From the NCBI RefSeq assembly GCF_004124315.2, contig NZ_CP096889.1, forward strand, positions 1,347,001-1,411,000: a DNA stretch of 64,000 nt, read 5' to 3'. The number at the start of each line of letters is the position of its first letter. Within the stretch, counting starts at the first letter, position 1. The notes beneath the pieces were generated by a model, which was not told where the DNA came from, ran no database searches, and saw only the letters and a program-made list of their open reading frames with translations. Positions 1-6,659 of this stretch are shown here, piece after piece. This stretch comes from Bacillus cabrialesii. Its GTDB lineage: Bacteria; Bacillota; Bacilli; Bacillales; Bacillaceae. Both the position numbers and the translations under genes were made by a program.

Positions 1-271
1 CGGCTGTTTTTTCTGTATATGCTTTTGCCAGAACATTGAGATCTGTTTCTGTTTCTTCCTGCTTATTTTGAAATGGTGAGGCATTGCCTTCTTTAATGAC
101 ATTGGCAAACAGGTGGAAAGTCGTAAACATGTGTTTGACCAGCTCTTCCGCTGACATTGACGTTTCAGCCGGTTTGTAGCTGTAATGGTCTTTGCTGATT
201 TTTTCAGCAAGCTCATTGGTCACGTTTCGATGGGATAAAAAATGGCTGACAATTTGATTGGATTGGCTCAT
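1..271 (-). CDS. yjoA: YjoA, DinB-like protein (3' end outside window)
   Basis: Partial gene: the first 90 residues read leftward from an ATG at 271 preceded by GGAGGAGATC; the rest lies beyond base 1. The N-terminus (MSQSNQIVSHFLSHRNVTNE) matches my memory of B. subtilis YjoA, a small DinB/YfiT-type four-helix protein of about 150 residues. DinB-like proteins are usually soluble metal-binding enzymes, often thiol-dependent transferases; the substrate of YjoA is unknown. It is divergent from rapA with a 236-base gap. In strain 168 I recall yjoB between these two genes; here it is absent. Confidence 0.85.
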   Translation of the reverse strand, partial: MSQSNQIVSHFLSHRNVTNELAEKISKDHYSYKPAETSMSAEELVKHMFTTFHLFANVIKEGNASPFQNKQEETETDLNVLAKAYTEKTA

Positions 272-400
272 TATGATCTCCTCCATATGTAAAAATAAAT
301 GGTGCAATGAAATCCTATATCAACGGTTAGCAATTCACAAGCAATATGCTGTGGTTGAAACAAAATACTGTGTGAGGCAGTTCTGAATCTGTTCATTTTG

Positions 401-416
401 TTGCGGTTAGCCGAAA
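401..416 (+). promoter_or_regulatory. ComA box upstream of rapA
   Basis: TTGCGGTTAGCCGAAA is an imperfect dyad close to the ComA recognition sequence TTGCGG-N4-CCGCAA. A further TTGCGG half-site lies at 425-430. rapA is an established ComA~P target, so this fits competence quorum-sensing control. Assignment is from the motif only. Confidence 0.75.
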
Positions 417-435
417 TTCGACAATTGCGGTTATT

Positions 436-465
436 TTGCGTTCTTCTTTTTCTAGCAAATATGAT
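436..465 (+). promoter_or_regulatory. candidate SigA promoter of rapA
   Basis: TTGCGT (436-441) and TATGAT (460-465) are separated by 18 bases just downstream of the ComA box and about 45 bases before the rapA start. The -35 is poor, as expected for an activator-dependent promoter. Confidence 0.5.
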
Positions 466-507
466 AAAATATGACATATCTCGGGTAATTCAAAAAGGGG
501 GGATTAA

Positions 508-1644
508 TTGAGGATGAAGCAGACGATTCCGTCCTCATATGTCGGGCTTAAAATTAATGAATGGTATACCCATATCCGGCAGTTCCACGTGGCAGAAGCC
601 GAACGGGTCAAGCTCGAAGTAGAGAGAGAAATCGAGGATATGGAAGAAGACCAAGATTTGCTGCTGTATTATTCTTTAATGGAGTTCAGGCATCGTGTCA
701 TGCTGGATTACATTAAGCCTTTTGGAGAGGATACGTCGCAACTGGAATTTTCAGAATTATTAGAAGACATCGAGGGGAATCAGTACAAACTGACAGGGCT
801 TCTCGATTATTACTTTCATTTTTTTCGAGGAATGTATGAATTTAAGCAGAAAATGTTTGTCAATGCCATGATGTACTATAAACGGGCAGAAAAGAATCTT
901 GCCCTCGTCTCGGATGATATTGAGAAAGCAGAGTTTGCTTTTAAAATGGCCGAGATTTTTTACAATTTAAAACAAACCTATGTTTCGATGAGCTATGCCG
1001 TTCAGGCATTAGAAACGTACCAAATGTATGAAACGTATACCGTCCGCAGAATCCAATGTGAATTCGTTATTGCAGGAAATTATGATGACATGCAGTATCC
1101 AGAAAGAGCATTGCCCCACTTAGAACTGGCTTTAGATCTTGCAAAGAAAGAAGGCAATCCCCGCCTAATCAGTTCTGCCCTGTATAATCTCGGGAACTGC
1201 TATGAGAAAATGGGTGAACTGCAAAAGGCAGCCGAATACTTTGAGAAATCTGTTTCTATTTGCAAGTCGGAAAAGTTCGATAATCTTCCGCATTCTATCT
1301 ACTCTTTAACACAGGTTCTGTATAAACAAAAAAATGATGCCGAAGCGCAAAAAAAATATCGTGAAGGATTGGAAATCGCCCGTCAATACAGTGATGAATT
1401 ATTTGTGGAGCTTTTTCAATTTTTACATGCGTTATACGGAAAAAACATTGACACAGAATCAGTCTCACACACCTTTCAATTTCTTGAAGAACATATGCTG
1501 TATCCTTATATTGAAGAGCTGGCGCATGATGCTGCCCAATTCTATATAGAAAACGGACAGCCCGAAAAAGCACTTTCATTTTATGAGAAAATGGTGCACG
1601 CACAAAAACAAATCCAGAGAGGAGATTGTTTATATGAAATCTAA
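508..1644 (+). CDS. rapA: RapA, response-regulator aspartate phosphatase
   Basis: 378 residues, the usual Rap length. RapA dephosphorylates Spo0F~P in the cytoplasm, draining the phosphorelay and delaying sporulation; it is inhibited by the imported PhrA pentapeptide. The sequence has the N-terminal three-helix bundle (about 1-70) followed by tetratricopeptide helices, for example the stretch around ALPHLELALDLA and ALYNLGNCYEKMG near residues 200-245. The start is TTG at 508, behind AAAGGGGGG. The stop overlaps phrA, so the two are translationally coupled. The sequence is almost identical to my memory of the 168 protein. Confidence 0.97.
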   Translation: MRMKQTIPSSYVGLKINEWYTHIRQFHVAEAERVKLEVEREIEDMEEDQDLLLYYSLMEFRHRVMLDYIKPFGEDTSQLEFSELLEDIEGNQYKLTGLLDYYFHFFRGMYEFKQKMFVNAMMYYKRAEKNLALVSDDIEKAEFAFKMAEIFYNLKQTYVSMSYAVQALETYQMYETYTVRRIQCEFVIAGNYDDMQYPERALPHLELALDLAKKEGNPRLISSALYNLGNCYEKMGELQKAAEYFEKSVSICKSEKFDNLPHSIYSLTQVLYKQKNDAEAQKKYREGLEIARQYSDELFVELFQFLHALYGKNIDTESVSHTFQFLEEHMLYPYIEELAHDAAQFYIENGQPEKALSFYEKMVHAQKQIQRGDCLYEI

Positions 1645-1768
1645 ATGGATGTCAGGTTTGTTGCTCGTTGCGGTCGGGTTTAGCTTTACTCAGGGGATGG
1701 TCCATGCAGGAGAAACAGCAGACACAGAGGGAAAAACATTTCATATTGCGGCACGCAATCAAACATGA
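1634..1768 (+). CDS. phrA: PhrA, Rap-inhibitory signalling peptide precursor
   Basis: 44-residue pre-peptide starting at ATG 1634, behind AGAGAGGAG, 11 bases inside the end of rapA in another frame. It has a Sec-type signal: Lys/Arg residues, a hydrophobic core (GLLLVAVGF) and an Ala-rich cleavage region (VHAGETA). It ends in ARNQT, the known mature PhrA pentapeptide, released by extracellular proteolysis and re-imported by the Opp permease to inhibit RapA. A Rho-independent terminator follows directly. Confidence 0.97.
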   Translation: MKSKWMSGLLLVAVGFSFTQGMVHAGETADTEGKTFHIAARNQT

Positions 1769-1776
1769 TGATGATA

Positions 1777-1800
1777 AAAAGACCCTCAGGGGTCTTTTTT
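1777..1800 (+). terminator. terminator after rapA-phrA
   Basis: Stem AAAAGACCC / GGGTCTTTT with a TCA-type loop followed by six T. The A-rich left arm means it could also serve the convergent gene that stops at 1799. Confidence 0.85.
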
Positions 1801-2059
1801 ATTTCAGCTTCCATTCCTTTATGGTCAGTTCAGAAGAACCGTTTGCCACCAGCGGATCGGCATGTCCGATTTCCGCCGCCTCTTCCAGCGAACCTGCTTC
1901 GATGACATAAGCTCCGCCTGTGGCGTCGCTGAATGGCCCGAACATCTTTAAGCGATTTTCTGCCTGCAGGCGGTCCAAAAATTGATAATGTCCGGCTACA
2001 TGCTCTTGATTGAATTGATCTGTTCTCGTGGTCAGCATTAAGTATGTATTCAAGATCAT
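1799..2059 (-). CDS. yjpA: YciI-family small protein (probable YjpA)
   Basis: 86 residues from ATG 2059; the reverse strand carries an AAAGGAGGGGATGAT ribosome binding site. The sequence resembles the YCII/YciI fold: a ferredoxin-like alpha+beta protein with an early conserved HxxFLxxL segment (HYQFLDRLQAEN) and a G-PFSDATGGAYV strand. Family members are small dimeric proteins of mostly unknown function, with a conserved His-Asp pair suggesting catalysis. It is convergent with phrA. The symbol rests on position (between phrA and xlyB in 168) and is less certain than the family call. Confidence 0.75.
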   Translation of the reverse strand: MILNTYLMLTTRTDQFNQEHVAGHYQFLDRLQAENRLKMFGPFSDATGGAYVIEAGSLEEAAEIGHADPLVANGSSELTIKEWKLK

Positions 2060-2130
2060 CCCCTCCTTTTGAACTTCAGTTTAACACAATGATCCATATT
2101 CCGGTGACGTATGTATGAGCTTTTCGTCCT

Positions 2131-2152
2131 ACGAATGCCACCTATTGGTGAA
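2131..2152 (+). promoter_or_regulatory. PBSX late-type (Xpf) promoter motif before xlyB
   Basis: ACGAATGCCACCTATTGG followed by TGAA. The core TGCCACCTATnnGTGAA recurs at the xtmA late promoter (9622-9643), with matching flanking TACG. It ends 22 bases before the xlyB start, a sensible position for a promoter. No standard SigA -10/-35 pair is apparent here. Recognition by Xpf is inferred from the shared sequence. Confidence 0.6.
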
Positions 2153-2174
2153 AAAGAAAAAGGAGAGATGATAG

Positions 2175-3128
2175 GTGAGCATTCAAGTAAAGAAAAATTT
2201 GGTTTCTGAGGCAAAATACGCGCTGAAGTGCCCAAATGCAATGTCCGCTGAATACATTACCATTCACAACACGGCAAACGATGCGTCAGCAGCTAATGAA
2301 ATCAGCTATATGATCGGGAACACAAGCTCGACAAGCTTTCACTTTGCGGTGGATGATAAAGAGGTGATTCAAGGCCTGCCGCTTAACCGAAACGCCTGGC
2401 ATACGGGAGACGGCACAAACGGTACAGGTAACCGCAAATCAATCGGCGTAGAGATTTGCTACAGCAAATCGGGAGGTCCAAAGTATGAGGCAGCCGAAGC
2501 CTTGGCGATTTCATTTGTCGCACAGCTTTTGAAGGAGCGCGGCTGGGGAATTGATCGGGTGAGAAAGCATCAGGACTGGAGCGGAAAGTACTGCCCGCAC
2601 CGCATTTTATCAGAGGGACGCTGGGATCAAGTGAAGGCGGCAATTGAGAAGGAGCTAAACGGAGCCGTATCAGCGAAAAAGGCTTCAGTCTCTTCTGCGG
2701 CGTCTGAATACCATGTGAAAAAAGGCGACACACTGTCAGGGATTGCCGCATCACACGGTGTTAGTGTGAAAACACTGCAAAGCATAAACCGTATCACCGA
2801 CCCGAATCACATCAAAGTCGGACAGGTGATTAAGCTGCCACAGCCGGCATCTTCTTCTAAAAGCCATGCCGCGTCTTCCTATCCGCTCCCATCCGGAGTG
2901 ATCAAAGTGACAAGCCCGCTTACGAAAGGGACAAACGTTAAGCAAGTGCAGACCGCTTTAGCCGCCCTTTATTTTTATCCTGATAAAGGAGCGAAAAATC
3001 ACGGCGTTGACAGCATCTATGGCACGAAAACAGCAAATGCTGTGAAACGTTTTCAGTCTGTCAGCGGATTAACGGCAGATGGGATTTACGGTCCGAAAAC
3101 GAAAGCGAAAATAGAGGCAAAGCTGTAA
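2175..3128 (+). CDS. xlyB: XlyB, N-acetylmuramoyl-L-alanine amidase
   Basis: 317 residues from GTG 2175 (AAAGGAGAGATGATAG upstream). It cleaves the MurNAc-L-Ala bond of peptidoglycan. An N-terminal amidase_2 zinc domain (about 20-150) shows HNTAN, HTGDG and a KYCPHR-type third ligand region. A LysM cell-wall-binding motif follows (about 177-220, starting YHVKKGDTLSGIA). A C-terminal peptidoglycan-binding_1 domain spans about 245-317. No signal peptide, so release would need a holin or lysis. It is a paralogue with the same architecture as the PBSX endolysin XlyA (32284-33177). Its promoter motif ties it to the PBSX late regulon. Confidence 0.95.
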   Translation: MSIQVKKNLVSEAKYALKCPNAMSAEYITIHNTANDASAANEISYMIGNTSSTSFHFAVDDKEVIQGLPLNRNAWHTGDGTNGTGNRKSIGVEICYSKSGGPKYEAAEALAISFVAQLLKERGWGIDRVRKHQDWSGKYCPHRILSEGRWDQVKAAIEKELNGAVSAKKASVSSAASEYHVKKGDTLSGIAASHGVSVKTLQSINRITDPNHIKVGQVIKLPQPASSSKSHAASSYPLPSGVIKVTSPLTKGTNVKQVQTALAALYFYPDKGAKNHGVDSIYGTKTANAVKRFQSVSGLTADGIYGPKTKAKIEAKL

Positions 3129-3130
3129 CT

Positions 3131-3160
3131 AAAAAAACGGAAGCTGCCAGGCTTCCGTTC
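3131..3160. terminator. bidirectional terminator between xlyB and yjqA
   Basis: Stem ACGGAAGC / GCTTCCGT (3137-3158) flanked by seven A on the left and a T-rich right side, between two convergent genes. Confidence 0.8.
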
Positions 3161-3163
3161 TTC

Positions 3164-3541
3164 TTACAGACAAACTGCGGCAAGCACCTTTTGAATATCA
3201 TAAATGCTTTCATCTTTTTTAAACTGCTTCGAGACAGCGGGAAGCTCCGCGCCGGAAATCCAGATTTTCAACTCTGAATCAAGGTCAAAGCGTCCGGCTG
3301 TTTCCACGCTGAATCTGGAAATGCTTTTGTACGGAATCGATTGAAATTCCGTTTTCTTCCCTGTGATTCCCTGCTTATCTACAAGAATAAGCCGCTTCTC
3401 AGTAAAGACAAGTATATCGCGAATCAGTTTAAATGCAGCATTGACATTCTCCCCCTCCAGCAAAATATGAGCCAGTTCTTCTTTCGCCGCAGCCGTGGAC
3501 AGTGTTGACGCATTGCCAAGTAAACCATCAATAAATCCCAT
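3164..3541 (-). CDS. yjqA: YjqA, PH-domain protein
   Basis: 125 residues. The start is the second of two adjacent ATGs (3541), six bases after GGAGG on the reverse strand. It is a soluble protein resembling the bacterial PH-domain family (bPH, YvbH type): a run of beta strands with an ILVFTEKRLILVDKQGITGK segment and a final helix (DESIYDIQKVLA). The function is unknown; such domains bind partners or membranes. It sits between the prophage-linked lysis genes xlyB and pghC. Confidence 0.85.
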   Translation of the reverse strand: MGFIDGLLGNASTLSTAAAKEELAHILLEGENVNAAFKLIRDILVFTEKRLILVDKQGITGKKTEFQSIPYKSISRFSVETAGRFDLDSELKIWISGAELPAVSKQFKKDESIYDIQKVLAAVCL

Positions 3542-3647
3542 CATATACCTCCTGGTACGTATTTTATCCAATCATACTATAAAAAAAGTTTTCATTCATT
3601 ATTGAATTAGAGTAAACTGGTGCTGACTGATGAAGGAGAGCGTTCAA

Positions 3648-4250
3648 ATGAAAGATATGTATGACAGCTTTGCAGCCCTTTCTGCTTCTGAATCGGAGTA
3701 CCGGATTATTTATGAGGAGAAAACCGGAAGTGAGCATATCGTCCTCGGTCCCCACGGCGGCAGAATTGAGCCTGGCGTCAGTGAGCTGGTGCGGGCATTT
3801 TCCGATCAATGCTCGATTTATTTGTTTGAAGGTGTAAAGAAGCGGGACAATCGTTCCTTGCACCTGACAAGCACACGTTTTGACGAGCCGCTGGCTTTAG
3901 AAAAAGTGAACGCCCACCATTATGCACTAGCATTTCATGGGTATCATGATCCGAAAACACCGCATACATTGGTCGGAGGCGCGGATCGTAAAAAAGCCGA
4001 GCTTATTTGCGAGCGGCTGAATGAAGCGGGCTTCAGTGCTGAGCTCACGAGTGAGGAAGACCGGCTGGCAGGTGTGCATCCGAAAAATATTGTCAATCGG
4101 ACGAAAAGGGAAATGGGACTGCAATTGGAAGTAAGTTCGGCACAGCGAAAGGCGTTGTTCCGAAATTTTGGCTGCCGCAATGAAAGTTACATACAAAATG
4201 ATTTGTTTTGTCGATATGTGGAAGCTGTTAAACTTGGTTTTTATGATTGA
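3648..4250 (+). CDS. pghC: PghC (YjqB), poly-gamma-glutamate hydrolase family
   Basis: 200 residues from ATG 3648, nine bases after AAGGAG; an upstream in-frame ATG at 3630 would swallow that site and is rejected. It belongs to the phage PghP/DUF867 zinc family that degrades gamma-polyglutamate, letting phage through the capsule. Visible conserved elements are LGPHGGRIEPG near residues 32-42 (zinc His and Glu) and AFHGYHD near 97 (second His pair). YjqB was previously described as one of four phage-derived PGA hydrolases of B. subtilis. No signal peptide, so it acts after lysis. Confidence 0.88.
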   Translation: MKDMYDSFAALSASESEYRIIYEEKTGSEHIVLGPHGGRIEPGVSELVRAFSDQCSIYLFEGVKKRDNRSLHLTSTRFDEPLALEKVNAHHYALAFHGYHDPKTPHTLVGGADRKKAELICERLNEAGFSAELTSEEDRLAGVHPKNIVNRTKREMGLQLEVSSAQRKALFRNFGCRNESYIQNDLFCRYVEAVKLGFYD

Positions 4251-4323
4251 ATAAAACGGACCTGCACGATCGGCCCATTTCTTCATACGCTGTGGTTGTG
4301 CGATAGTGTAGGGAGGAATGAAT

Positions 4324-5160
4324 ATGTTTTATCATATTAAAGAGCTTCAATATCAAGCTAAGCCTGCTCATCCAGATCCGGTTTATGCGAAAAAGCTCCA
4401 AGAGGTGCTGGGTGGCCAATACGGTGAAATCAGTGTTATGATGCAATATTTGTTTCAGGGTTTTAACTGCCGTGCAGACGCGAAATATAAAGATTTGCTT
4501 TATGATATTGGTACAGAAGAGATCGGGCATGTGGAAATGCTTGCAACGATGATCTCCAGGCTTTTGGACAATGCACCGGCTGATGTGCAGGAAAATGCTT
4601 ATAAAAGTGATCCCGCTGTGGCGGCAGTGTTGTCCGGAATGAACCCGCAGCATGCAATTGTCGCAGGTTTGGGCGCGATGGCGGCTGACAGCGAAGGATA
4701 TCCATGGAATGCCAAATATATTATTTCAAGCGGAAACTTGCTCGCGGATTTTCGCGCCAACTTAAATGCGGAATCCCAAGGACGCCTTCAGGTGACACGG
4801 CTTTATGCCATGACTGATGATCCAGGGGTAAGAGATATGCTGTCATTTTTGATTGCAAGGGATACTTATCATCAAAATATGTGGTATGCGGCCATTAAAG
4901 AGCTGGAAGAAAGAGAACGGGATATTGTCGTTCCAACGACGTTCCCGCGTGAGCTCGAAAAGGGGGAAGTGGCCTATGACCTGTTTAACTTTTCCAGAGG
5001 GGATGAAAGCTCACAAGGAAGATGGGCTCATGGCGAAGCCTTTGACGGCCGGGGCGAGTTCAGGTATATCCCGGCGCCGATTGCGTTCGCGTCTGCGCCT
5101 CATCTTAAACCGGCGCCAATGTGGCTGCAGAATACCATTCCTCCGATGTCAAAATATTAA
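4324..5160 (+). CDS. yjqC: YjqC, manganese catalase-like protein
   Basis: 278 residues. The start is ATG 4324, seven bases after GGGAGG; the ATG at 4318 is too close to it. It has the ferritin-like four-helix fold of the Mn-catalase family: the E-x-x-H ligand motifs are visible as GEISVMMQYLFQ, GTEEIGHVEMLATMI, LNAESQGRLQ and ARDTYHQNMW. Mn catalases break down H2O2 with a dimanganese centre. The closest relatives are spore-coat CotJC-type and YdbD proteins. It lies directly next to the PBSX control genes; whether it belongs to the element is unclear. Confidence 0.9.
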   Translation: MFYHIKELQYQAKPAHPDPVYAKKLQEVLGGQYGEISVMMQYLFQGFNCRADAKYKDLLYDIGTEEIGHVEMLATMISRLLDNAPADVQENAYKSDPAVAAVLSGMNPQHAIVAGLGAMAADSEGYPWNAKYIISSGNLLADFRANLNAESQGRLQVTRLYAMTDDPGVRDMLSFLIARDTYHQNMWYAAIKELEERERDIVVPTTFPRELEKGEVAYDLFNFSRGDESSQGRWAHGEAFDGRGEFRYIPAPIAFASAPHLKPAPMWLQNTIPPMSKY

Positions 5161-5170
5161 TACTTATTCC

Positions 5171-5204
5171 GGGCCGAGGACAAATATCCCCAGCCCTTTT
5201 TTAT
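5171..5204 (+). terminator. probable terminator of yjqC
   Basis: Imperfect hairpin GGGCCGAGGA / TCCCCAGCCC followed by six T, at the convergent yjqC-xkdA junction and running to the xkdA stop codon. Confidence 0.55.
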
Positions 5205-5800
5205 CAGCTGTTTTTGCCGATATGATATAACGATTTTTCTTCAGCAACCTGCAAGTGCTGCTGATCGCCTTCCTCGTATACATTTGGCCGCTTGTTGGAT
5301 AATAAGTAAGCGAGCCGCTTCTGAAATTGAATACCTGCTTTACGCCGTTCAAACATTTCAAGCCTTTTTTCAGCAAATTCCTTTGTTACCCGGAATACCG
5401 CCGCGATTGTGGCAAGCGCCTGGCTTCTCCATTGCGGCAGTTCCATCTGCAACAGCATAAAGGTTGGCACACAGAAGTGATACATAAATTGATTCGCCTG
5501 AAATTCCTGCAGTTCCCGAAAGAGCTTGTTCATCTGAAAATGATTGCCTGCATGCTTTAACACGTGGCACAGTTCATGGCCAAAATCCTCCCATTGCTCT
5601 TCCCGTGATTTTCTCTGGTTCAATACGATACTGTACATACCGTCGTATTTGACCATCATGCTCCCCATATCCTCAAAATGAACCCAAATATCCAGGTCCT
5701 TTGCGATTTTCAGCATGTCAATGTGATGGGGAGAGGTGATGCCCAGCCGGTTGTATAAATTTTTTACGTATTCCTCCAGATGTGATAAGTAATCGCCCAA
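5204..5800 (-). CDS. xkdA: XkdA, ImmA/IrrE-type metallopeptidase of PBSX
   Basis: 198 residues from TTG 5800, behind AAAGGGAG. It has a zinc peptidase signature HELCH at residues 75-79 and a Glu-containing third-ligand helix (ELQEFQANQF, near 96-105), as in ImmA/IrrE (DUF955) proteins. In ICEBs1 and several phages such proteases cleave the adjacent Cro/CI-like repressor after DNA damage. Here the neighbour is xre, transcribed in the same direction 160 bases upstream, and a LexA box sits just before the start. The role as an Xre-inactivating protease is inferred; the fold call is strong. Confidence 0.92.
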   Translation of the reverse strand: MGDYLSHLEEYVKNLYNRLGITSPHHIDMLKIAKDLDIWVHFEDMGSMMVKYDGMYSIVLNQRKSREEQWEDFGHELCHVLKHAGNHFQMNKLFRELQEFQANQFMYHFCVPTFMLLQMELPQWRSQALATIAAVFRVTKEFAEKRLEMFERRKAGIQFQKRLAYLLSNKRPNVYEEGDQQHLQVAEEKSLYHIGKNS

Positions 5801-5815
5801 TTGAATACTCCCTTT

Positions 5816-5829
5816 CGAACATGTGTTCT
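5816..5829 (-). promoter_or_regulatory. LexA (SOS) box upstream of xkdA
   Basis: CGAACATGTGTTCT on the + strand matches 13 of 14 positions of the B. subtilis LexA consensus CGAAC-RNRY-GTTYG. It lies 16-29 bases upstream of the xkdA start, between xre and xkdA. I recall xkdA being listed in the LexA regulon, which agrees. It implies xkdA can be induced independently of the Xre operators. Confidence 0.85.
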
Positions 5830-5959
5830 ATTTTTAGCGAGAAAGAAAAGCCCTTATAGGACTGGAAAGTGTGTTGAAATCTTTCCCTTTTCTTAAAAAA
5901 ATAAACACTTTTTTCTTTATATCGGTCTATTTTTTATATGTTTTAGAGAACAGAGAAAG

Positions 5960-6301
5960 TTATTTATTTTTCGGTTTGCGGTTTTTCTCTTTTTCTTTTA
6001 AATAGTTGATAAATTCGATGGCCTGCTGCTTGCTTTCCGGGGAAAAATCCTGCATATCGCGGTATGCAAGCTGCAAGTCCGGATCTGAAAACATATCGTC
6101 GTCGGATTTTTTGTCTTTCCCTGTTAATAAGTAATCAGTCGTTACTTGAAAGTAATCAGCCAGCTTTTGGAGTGTGTCGTAATCAGGTTCGCTTCGCCCG
6201 TTTTCATAGTGGGAATATCGTGCCCGCGACACACCGATGTGAGATGCGATTTCTTCTTGTGTCCTTTTCCCTCTGAGACTCTTCAATCTGCCGCCTATCA
6301 T
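5960..6301 (-). CDS. xre: Xre, PBSX repressor
   Basis: 113 residues from ATG 6301 (GAGAGGT upstream), the known Xre length. It is a Cro/CI-type helix-turn-helix DNA-binding protein: the HTH spans about residues 13-45 ([20 protein letters not shown]). The C-terminus is short, charged and helical, with no LexA-type self-cleavage Ser/Lys domain, so SOS release cannot be by RecA-stimulated autocleavage. It represses PBSX early transcription and its own gene through the four operators at 6348-6454. Confidence 0.96.
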
Positions 6302-6341
6302 ACTATGACCTCTCTTTTTCAAACTCCCTAAGTTACTTATG

Positions 6342-6347
6342 ATTATA
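6342..6347 (-). promoter_or_regulatory. -10 element of the xre promoter
   Basis: TATAAT on the reverse strand, about 40 bases upstream of the xre start. Operator 1 (6348-6362) occupies the region just upstream, where polymerase would sit, so binding would autorepress. The -35 (TTTATT at 6370-6365) is weak. Confidence 0.55.
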
Positions 6348-6362
6348 GATACAATCTGTATC
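6348..6362. promoter_or_regulatory. Xre operator 1
   Basis: GATACAATCTGTATC, a perfect 6-3-6 palindrome of the form GATACA-N3-TGTATC, adjacent to the xre -10 element. Confidence 0.9.
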
Positions 6363-6375
6363 AAAATAAAGTTAT

Positions 6376-6390
6376 GATAAAAAAAGTATC
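6376..6390. promoter_or_regulatory. Xre operator 2 (degenerate)
   Basis: GATAAAAAAAGTATC keeps the outer bases of both half-sites. It lies 28 bases from operator 1 and 29 from operator 3, so spacing supports it more than sequence does. Confidence 0.65.
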
Positions 6391-6399
6391 AAAAATTAC

Positions 6400-6428
6400 T
6401 TGATGATACGGATTGTATCGTTTATACT
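6400..6428 (+). promoter_or_regulatory. PBSX early promoter
   Basis: TTGATG (6400-6405), 17-base spacer, TATACT (6423-6428), reading into the xkdB operon. It is overlapped by Xre operator 3 and closely followed by operator 4. Confidence 0.75.
6405..6419. promoter_or_regulatory. Xre operator 3
   Basis: GATACGGATTGTATC. It fills the spacer of the early promoter (6400-6428), a position that would block polymerase. Confidence 0.9.
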
Positions 6429-6439
6429 TGGTAACAGTT

Positions 6440-6454
6440 GATACGAAACGTATC
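6440..6454. promoter_or_regulatory. Xre operator 4
   Basis: GATACGAAACGTATC, a perfect palindrome about 12 bases downstream of the early -10, around the expected transcription start. Confidence 0.9.
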
Positions 6455-6479
6455 GAAAAAAGATCAGGAGAGTGATCAC

Positions 6480-6659
6480 ATGTATCCGATCCACATTGTT
6501 TTTAGTGAAAATCCCATAGATCAGCGCCACCTTGGACAAGCCGGCGGCACCATTTCGTTTACGGCATGCGGCCTTCCGGTGTTCCGCTTTGAAACACAAG
6601 AACAGTTTCAAACATACATGATGTTAAAAGGGGAAGCGGCAGCATATGAAAACCGATAA
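6480..6659 (+). CDS. small PBSX early protein, unknown function
   Basis: 59 residues from ATG 6480 (CAGGAGAGTGATCAC upstream), the first gene after the early promoter. An in-frame start further upstream (6438) falls inside operator 4 and lacks a ribosome site. The protein is small and predicted soluble (MYPIHIVFSENP then a compact beta-rich middle), with no motif I recognise. It ends 14 bases inside xkdB. Being the first gene under Xre control, it is a candidate for an early regulator, but nothing in the sequence shows a function. Confidence 0.75.
   Translation: MYPIHIVFSENPIDQRHLGQAGGTISFTACGLPVFRFETQEQFQTYMMLKGEAAAYENR

Noticed and set aside
1295..1603. 102-residue minus frame inside rapA
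   Set aside because: Antisense shadow of a well-supported gene.
3564..4286. overlapping minus-strand frames opposite pghC
   Set aside because: Shadow frames with no ribosome sites and poor composition.
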